Shown here one piece after another: positions 6,481-10,430 of a DNA stretch of 10,430 nucleotides. The DNA is taken from contig CP070700.1 of the NCBI GenBank assembly GCA_020349865.1, positions 1,190,068 through 1,200,497 on the forward strand. Direction: 5' to 3'. Made by a program: the position numbers and the translations under genes. A model generated the notes under the pieces. It had not been told where the DNA came from and made no database searches. It saw only the letters and a program-made list of their open reading frames with translations. Each line of letters starts with the position of its first letter. Within the stretch, counting starts at the first letter, position 1. This DNA comes from Desulfobacteraceae bacterium (GTDB taxonomy: Bacteria; Desulfobacterota; DSM-4660; Desulfatiglandales; Desulfatiglandaceae).

Positions 6481-8013
6481 ATGTCCAACGAACTCATCAT
6501 TAACGCGAGGCCTAACGAGACCAGAGTCGCCCTTGTTGAAAACGGCGTTGTTGTGGAACTGCATATTGAGAGGAAAACCGGGCAGGAATTTATGGCGAAT
6601 ATCTATCAAGGAAAGGTTGTCAGGGTTCTTCCCGGTATGCAAGCGGCCTTTGTTGATATTGGTCTTGAAAGGACAGCCTTTTTATATGTGTCAGATGTAT
6701 ATAAGGACTTTTTCGACCTTGAAAAAATCATGCTCGAGAGCAATAAGGCCAATGAAGACTCCGACTATACTGATCCTGTGACAGCGCAATCCGAGCCGCT
6801 CCACAGCATCTCTTTTCAGATAGAAGAACTGCTCCATGAGGGCCAGGTTATTATGGTCCAGGTGTCCAAGGAACCCATCGGTAACAAAGGAGCGCGACTT
6901 ACTTCTCACATATCTATTCCCGGGAGACATTTAGTCCTCATGCCCACTGTCAATCATATCGGTATCTCCCGTAAAATAGAGGATAAAGATGAAAGAGAGC
7001 GGCTGAAAGCAATCATTCAAGAAATCAGACCCAACGATCTCGGCTTCATCGTCAGGACGGTCGGTGAAGGCGCTTCTAAAGAAAGATTAAAATCCGAAAT
7101 GGACTTTCTCGTTAAACTTTGGTCTAACATCCAGGCAAAAATGGAAAAAAGATCTAATCCCGAACTCCTCCACAAGGACCTTTCAATTTCCCTGCGCGCC
7201 GTTCGAGATCTATTCACAAGGGAGGTGGATCGTCTCATTATCGATTCAAGGGAAGAATACGAGAGTATTATGGAGTTTATTCTGGCTTTTGAACGCAGAT
7301 TAAGATATTCTGTGAAATTATATGAGGATTCTGAACCTATTTTTGACGCCTTTGGTATTGAAATGGAAATCTCACGCGCCCTCCACAACAAGATATGGCT
7401 GAAATCGGGGGGCTATATTGTAATTGAACATACAGAGGCTCTCACTGCCATCGACGTCAATACCGGTAGCTATGTGGGCAAAAGGAATCCAGAGGAAACC
7501 ATATTGAAAACAAATCTGGAGGCTGTCAAGGAAATCGCATACCAATTACGCTTTAGAAATATAGGCGGTCTTATAGTGATCGACTTTATCGACATGGAAA
7601 AAAAGGCAAATCGAGAACGCGTTTTCATGGCACTTAGAGAGGCACTCAAAAAGGATAAGGCCAAGTCCACCATCCTCCATATGTCGGATCTTGGACTAAT
7701 TGAAATGACTCGAAAAAGAACGCGGGCCAACTTGAACAGGTTGCTTACCGAACCCTGTTTCTATTGCGAAGGGAGAGGAACGCTCAAATCCAAGGAAACG
7801 ATCTGCTACGAGTTATTCAGAGAACTTGAAAGAGAATGTCCGGTTTCCGAAGAATGGGAAAACGTCCATATCTTGGTCAACCCGGAAGTTGACACTGTTT
7901 TAAGAGAAGACGAGCAAGAATCTATCATGGACCTTGAGAAAAGACTTAAGAAGCGGATTACTATCATAGCCAAAAAGGACTTTCATTTAGAGCAGTATGA
8001 AATAAGCCTATAG
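6481..8013 (+). CDS. rng: Ribonuclease G (RNase E/G family)
   Basis: This 510-residue endoribonuclease should cut single-stranded AU-rich RNA in rRNA 5' maturation and mRNA decay in the cytoplasm. It opens with MSNELIINA, followed by an S1-like domain (about 36-130, NIYQGKVVRVLPGMQAAFVD) with a charged insertion near 80-105 (IMLESNKANEDSDYTD). The catalytic part has Asp325 in AIDVNTGS and Asp368 in VIDFIDM; their 43-residue spacing equals that of Asp303 and Asp346 in E. coli RNase E. The zinc link is Cys426 and Cys429 in CFYCEGRG, again at the RNase E spacing. The length fits RNase G without the long disordered tail of RNase E. The gene follows the radical SAM-DUF2344 gene; rplU and rpmA, often found beyond such a pair, are absent here. 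Confidence 0.95.
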   Translation: MSNELIINARPNETRVALVENGVVVELHIERKTGQEFMANIYQGKVVRVLPGMQAAFVDIGLERTAFLYVSDVYKDFFDLEKIMLESNKANEDSDYTDPVTAQSEPLHSISFQIEELLHEGQVIMVQVSKEPIGNKGARLTSHISIPGRHLVLMPTVNHIGISRKIEDKDERERLKAIIQEIRPNDLGFIVRTVGEGASKERLKSEMDFLVKLWSNIQAKMEKRSNPELLHKDLSISLRAVRDLFTREVDRLIIDSREEYESIMEFILAFERRLRYSVKLYEDSEPIFDAFGIEMEISRALHNKIWLKSGGYIVIEHTEALTAIDVNTGSYVGKRNPEETILKTNLEAVKEIAYQLRFRNIGGLIVIDFIDMEKKANRERVFMALREALKKDKAKSTILHMSDLGLIEMTRKRTRANLNRLLTEPCFYCEGRGTLKSKETICYELFRELERECPVSEEWENVHILVNPEVDTVLREDEQESIMDLEKRLKKRITIIAKKDFHLEQYEISL

Positions 8014-8092
8014 AATGTATCGAAGCTTCCGTAATTTACTAATCTTATATTAATTTATTTAATTTTTTGAATAGTGGTCTAAAATTATAAAA

Positions 8093-8126
8093 AAACTGCT
8101 TAGCAGTTTGGTATTCTTTTTTTTTT
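8093..8126 (+). terminator. Possible intrinsic terminator downstream of rng
   Basis: A 7-bp stem pairs AAACTGC (8093-8099) with GCAGTTT (8103-8109), followed after seven bases by ten T residues (8117-8126). The stem is AT-rich, the loop is only three bases and the T-run does not follow immediately, so it is an imperfect terminator. It lies 80 bases after the rng stop and before the next ribosome binding site, where a terminator is expected. Confidence 0.45.
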
Positions 8127-8163
8127 AATACTGTAGCTTTTTGAAAATAGGACAGGAAGGGCC

Positions 8164-8253
8164 ATGATTGGTTTTTTCAAGACGCTAAAGTGTTACTTTT
8201 TTTTAACGACACAACCGCATTTTATGAAATTGTTAAGAGAATTCATTAGTTGA
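8164..8253 (+). CDS. Possible 29-residue small or leader peptide upstream of the PP2C gene
   Basis: The ATG at 8164 is preceded by a good Shine-Dalgarno, AGGAAGG (8154-8160). The frame runs 29 codons to a TGA at 8251-8253 that overlaps the GAGGTG ribosome binding site (8252-8257) of the phosphatase gene and lies 7 bases before its ATG. The peptide is aromatic, hydrophobic and basic (MIGFFKTLKCYFFL at the start, MKLLREFIS at the end), compatible with a tiny membrane peptide or a translated leader. The arrangement suggests translational coupling. No homologue is recognised and a frame this short can arise by chance. The alternative is untranslated leader. Confidence 0.4.
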   Translation: MIGFFKTLKCYFFLTTQPHFMKLLREFIS

Positions 8254-8260
8254 GGTGAAT

Positions 8261-9133
8261 ATGAAATCAGCCATAGCTAAGGCTGCAGGCCTAACCGATG
8301 TGGGCCTTAAAAGGGATGGAAACGAGGACAGCTTCTCAATGGATATGAACCTGGGACTCTTTGTAGTCGCAGACGGCATGGGGGGGCATTTAGCTGGAGA
8401 GGTTGCCAGCCGGGTGGCGGTGGACCTCATCAATAAAAGTTTTAGAAAATGGGTGGGCTCAGACGCCGCAGAGGAAGATCTTTTTGAATATCCAGACCCT
8501 TCTCTCTCCAGAATCGGAAACTATGTTCTAAGCGGTATTCGGTTGGCCAATAGAGTCATTAATGAGATGGCCACTGAGAACAAAGAATACAATGGCATGG
8601 GAACAACCGTTGCCGTTCTTGCCGTTATGCCCGAGCTGATCATCACTGCCAACGTGGGCGACAGCCGCATTTATTTGGTGAGGAAAGGGCAGATTGAACA
8701 ACTTTCCAGAGATCACTCCATTGTTGCTGAACAGCTTGAAATGGGCATCATGACAGAGAAAGAGGCCGAGCAGTCCCCTCTGAAACACGTTTTGACGAGA
8801 AATTTAGGCTCTGCTAAACATTTAGATGCAGATATTTTTGAAATCGAACCCTCAAGCAAAGATCGCTTTGTCTTGTGCAGCGATGGCCTAACCGACCTGG
8901 TATCAGATGATGAAATAAAGCAAATGGTAGAGGCAGAGGATGATCCTGACGTCCTGTGCAAAAAATTCATAGATAAAGCACTTACAAGAGGGGCACATGA
9001 TAACACAACGGTTGTTTCTATTTACATGTCAGATTTTGATAGGCGGAAATCCAGTCCTCTTGGGAAAATAGGAACCCTCCTCGCTGACGTCCTCACCGCC
9101 TTACAAAAAGTGACAAGAAATTTTATGCCCTGA
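8261..9133 (+). CDS. PP2C-family Ser/Thr protein phosphatase (Stp/PrpC type)
   Basis: This 290-residue metal-dependent phosphatase should remove phosphate from Ser/Thr residues of cytoplasmic proteins. The PP2C motifs appear in order: VGLKRDGNEDSF (14-25, Arg18 and Asp23), VVADGMGGHLAGE (35-47, Asp38 and Gly39 for metal binding), GMGTT (112-116), NVGDSRIY (131-138), LSRDHS (148-153), HVLTRNLGS (176-184), FVLCSDGLTDLV (203-214, Asp208) and GAHDNTTVV (244-252, Asp247). All metal ligands of the core are present. No transmembrane segment is seen; the last 30 residues form a short tail after the domain. The ATG at 8261 is chosen because the alternative GTG at 8255 lies inside the Shine-Dalgarno GAGGTG. 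The FHA gene follows after 72 bases. No Ser/Thr kinase gene is in the window. Confidence 0.93.
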   Translation: MKSAIAKAAGLTDVGLKRDGNEDSFSMDMNLGLFVVADGMGGHLAGEVASRVAVDLINKSFRKWVGSDAAEEDLFEYPDPSLSRIGNYVLSGIRLANRVINEMATENKEYNGMGTTVAVLAVMPELIITANVGDSRIYLVRKGQIEQLSRDHSIVAEQLEMGIMTEKEAEQSPLKHVLTRNLGSAKHLDADIFEIEPSSKDRFVLCSDGLTDLVSDDEIKQMVEAEDDPDVLCKKFIDKALTRGAHDNTTVVSIYMSDFDRRKSSPLGKIGTLLADVLTALQKVTRNFMP

Positions 9134-9145
9134 TGATATTCTATC

Positions 9146-9175
9146 TTGCTATTTTATAGGCAAATGGATTATAAT
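9146..9175 (+). promoter_or_regulatory. Sigma70-like promoter of the FHA gene
   Basis: TTGCTA (9146-9151, 4 of 6) and a perfect TATAAT (9170-9175) are separated by 18 bases. Transcription would begin near 9182, 24 bases before the FHA start codon, leaving room for the ribosome binding site. The FHA gene may therefore be expressed independently of the phosphatase gene. Confidence 0.5.
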
Positions 9176-9205
9176 AAGATCAATTAAAACAGAGGGGGAT
9201 AGATT

Positions 9206-9907
9206 ATGGCAAAAGTCATTTTGATGTTTAAAGACCAGGTGCTGCAAGAATTCCCTTTTTTTAGAGAAAGCATGACCATTGGCCGGAAACCGGAGAATAC
9301 TATCCAAATAGACAACCTGGCCGTTTCAGGGCTTCATGCCAAGATCGACAAAACCGGATCTAACTTTATCTTAACTGACCTTCAAAGTACAAACGGAACG
9401 TTTGTAAACGATGAAAAGATTTCATCCCACAAGCTGAAGGACAGAGACAAAATCTTAATAGGGAAACATGTTCTGCTCTTTTTGGGTTCTGAAACCGATC
9501 AGGCAGAGCAAGGTGGCATGGATAAGACAATGATACTGGACACGGCCCAACAGCGTGAACTCCTTGCAAAGCAGGAATCCATAGCCGGGCAAGCCAAAAA
9601 ACGAATTGGGATTTTATCCTTTCTGGGAGGCTCTGAGATAGACGACATCAAATTGACCAAAAAGTTTATCAGGATAGGCAAAGCTGATAATTGCGAGGTC
9701 AAGCTTTCCGGGATGTTTATGGGAGCCACCGCCGCCACCATCAGCAAGCGACCGTCTGGCTACATCATTACATTTACAGGTGGGATGACAAAGTTAAAGG
9801 TTAACGGGCAAGTTTTAAAGGATAGTGTCCAATTGAACGATTATGACACAATAGAGTTGGGCTCCTATAAACTTCAGTTCTATCAGAGAGACGTTGAATC
9901 GCCCTGA
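9206..9907 (+). CDS. FHA-domain phosphothreonine-binding protein with a second, degenerate FHA-like domain
   Basis: This 233-residue cytoplasmic protein has a canonical N-terminal FHA domain (about 1-93) with the pThr-contact residues: Arg27 in TIGRKPEN, Ser41 and His44 in SGLHAKI, and STNGTFVN (61-68). A linker (about 94-140) contains DKTMILDTA (106-114), whose Thr108 could be a phosphorylation site. The C-terminal part (about 141-227) repeats the FHA pattern in weakened form: IRIGKADNCEVKLS has Lys in place of the IGR arginine, the SxxH motif is missing, and KVNGQVLKDSVQLNDYDTIELG keeps the fold-like hairpin. It is therefore likely an FHA-like fold without pThr binding. The start has a strong ribosome binding site (GAGGGGGA). 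Next to the PP2C gene, it fits the reader role in a Ser/Thr phosphorylation circuit. Its 3' end overlaps the convergent small gene by 25 bases. Confidence 0.9.
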   Translation: MAKVILMFKDQVLQEFPFFRESMTIGRKPENTIQIDNLAVSGLHAKIDKTGSNFILTDLQSTNGTFVNDEKISSHKLKDRDKILIGKHVLLFLGSETDQAEQGGMDKTMILDTAQQRELLAKQESIAGQAKKRIGILSFLGGSEIDDIKLTKKFIRIGKADNCEVKLSGMFMGATAATISKRPSGYIITFTGGMTKLKVNGQVLKDSVQLNDYDTIELGSYKLQFYQRDVESP

Positions 9908-10131
9908 CCCTGTTTTCGCCTCCTTTTTATTTCAGCCAGTCCCTCTTCTATCTGCTTTTTTGTATAGGTTTTTTTGCATTGAGTACACTGATACAATTCG
10001 TCAATCAATTGATCATAGATTAGATCATCGGAAAAGTTAACCCCGTGGAAACGAAGAGAAAAATTGTAAATACACTTGAAATCTTTATTTGCACAGCTAT
10101 CGCATAAAAAGTAGTCCTGGATTTCACCCAT
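9883..10131 (-). CDS. Small zinc-ribbon-like protein of unknown function
   Basis: This 82-residue protein has two CxxC pairs, Cys10/Cys13 (CDSC) and Cys49/Cys52 (CTQC), spaced as in a four-cysteine zinc ribbon, plus Cys20. A lysine/arginine-rich C-terminal helix follows (KKQIEEGLAEIKRRRKQGQG). No signal peptide or membrane segment is seen. The ATG at 10131 is chosen over the longer GTG start at 10170 because GGGGAGG (10140-10146, minus strand) stands 8 bases upstream, while the GTG lacks a well-placed site. The gene runs convergent to the FHA gene and overlaps its last 25 bases. I do not recognise the family; a DNA/RNA-binding or adaptor role is only suggested by the zinc-ribbon pattern and basic tail. 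Confidence 0.65.
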   Translation of the reverse strand: MGEIQDYFLCDSCANKDFKCIYNFSLRFHGVNFSDDLIYDQLIDELYQCTQCKKTYTKKQIEEGLAEIKRRRKQGQGDSTSL

Positions 10132-10139
10132 CCGTACTT

Positions 10140-10146
10140 CCTCCCC
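10140..10146 (-). promoter_or_regulatory. Ribosome binding site that sets the start of the small zinc-ribbon gene
   Basis: Reading the minus strand, GGGGAGG lies 8 bases before the ATG at 10131. It argues for the 82-residue product instead of the 95-residue one that would start at GTG 10170. Confidence 0.6.
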
Positions 10147-10281
10147 AACGAAATACTTGCTTTTTTGCACTCTCAGAAAAAGAATTCCTGTAACGACGAT
10201 TGGCCGTGAATGCTTTTTCAGGTATTGGCTTTTATCCTGTCTTGAATTTTTTTACAATGTTTTTTTTAGCCCAGCTTGTAA

Positions 10282-10430
10282 AGTAGAATCCTTAGCGAGG
10301 CGCAGAAAACCGCAGTGAAACGCGCAGTTGGAACGATTTTGTGACGTAGGCATATTCATTAATATGGCGAGGAAAAAATCGGGAAACAAGCGTTGCAGCA
10401 AGGATTTTCAAGTCGCAGTAGGAGACTACT
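10282..10430. repeat. Long imperfect palindromic element, reaching the window edge
   Basis: The last 149 bases fold back on a centre at 10357-10360. Paired blocks from the apex outward are CATATT/AATATG (10351-10356 with 10361-10366), CGATTTT/AAAATCG (10334-10340 with 10375-10381), GTT/AAC (10327-10329 with 10385-10387), AACGC/GCGTT (10319-10323 with 10390-10394), CC/GG (10310-10311 with 10402-10403), GAAAA/TTTTC (10305-10309 with 10405-10409), GCGA/TCGC (10295-10298 with 10413-10416), TCCT/AGGA (10289-10292 with 10420-10423) and AGTAG/CTACT (10282-10286 with 10426-10430). About 43 bases per arm pair, interrupted by small internal loops. It could be a MITE-like insertion or a structured RNA. 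No transposase is seen and the right end may lie beyond the window. Confidence 0.6.

Noticed and set aside
8255..8260. GTG start giving a PP2C product two residues longer
   Set aside because: The GTG is part of the GAGGTG Shine-Dalgarno for the ATG at 8261.
10364..10430. Open frame from ATG 10364 to the window end
   Set aside because: It lies in the arm of the palindrome and lacks a ribosome binding site; only 22 codons are visible.

Overview
The window reads like a moderately AT-rich chromosomal segment of a Desulfobacterota-type (deltaproteobacterial) genome. This assignment rests on the type of gene content (a PilC/PilS pair behind a GEMM-I riboswitch, the radical SAM-DUF2344 protein next to rng, PP2C/FHA signalling genes) and on the protein sequences as recognised from memory; no database search was run.

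Layout, left to right. Positions 1-513 carry no gene but a dense control region: a near-consensus sigma70 promoter (244-272), a class I cyclic-di-GMP (GEMM-I) riboswitch (about 290-378) and an intrinsic terminator (390-434). It leads into pilC (514-1725, inner-membrane platform protein of the type IV pilus machine) and, 10 bases later, a PilS-like membrane histidine kinase (1736-3454). This operon therefore appears to be controlled at the RNA level by a cyclic dinucleotide. A 385-base gap (3455-3839) follows, holding a 161-bp palindromic, MITE-like repeat (3626-3786) and an extended -10 promoter. Next come a large B12-binding/radical SAM protein fused to DUF2344 (3840-6350) and rng, ribonuclease G (6481-8013), a pairing I recall from many bacteria and likely tied to RNA or ribosome biology.

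After a candidate terminator there is a possible 29-residue leader ORF (8164-8253) whose stop overlaps the ribosome binding site of a PP2C Ser/Thr phosphatase (8261-9133). An FHA-domain protein (9206-9907) with its own promoter comes next. PP2C and FHA form the eraser and reader of a phosphothreonine circuit whose kinase is not in the window. A small convergent zinc-ribbon-like gene (9883-10131, minus strand) overlaps the 3' end of the FHA gene. The window ends in a long imperfect palindrome (10282-10430), probably cut by the window edge.

Most of the genes are recognisable housekeeping or signalling families. The parts most worth attention are non-coding: the riboswitch with a possible antiterminator pairing, the two unrelated palindromic elements, and the small ORF in front of the phosphatase gene.
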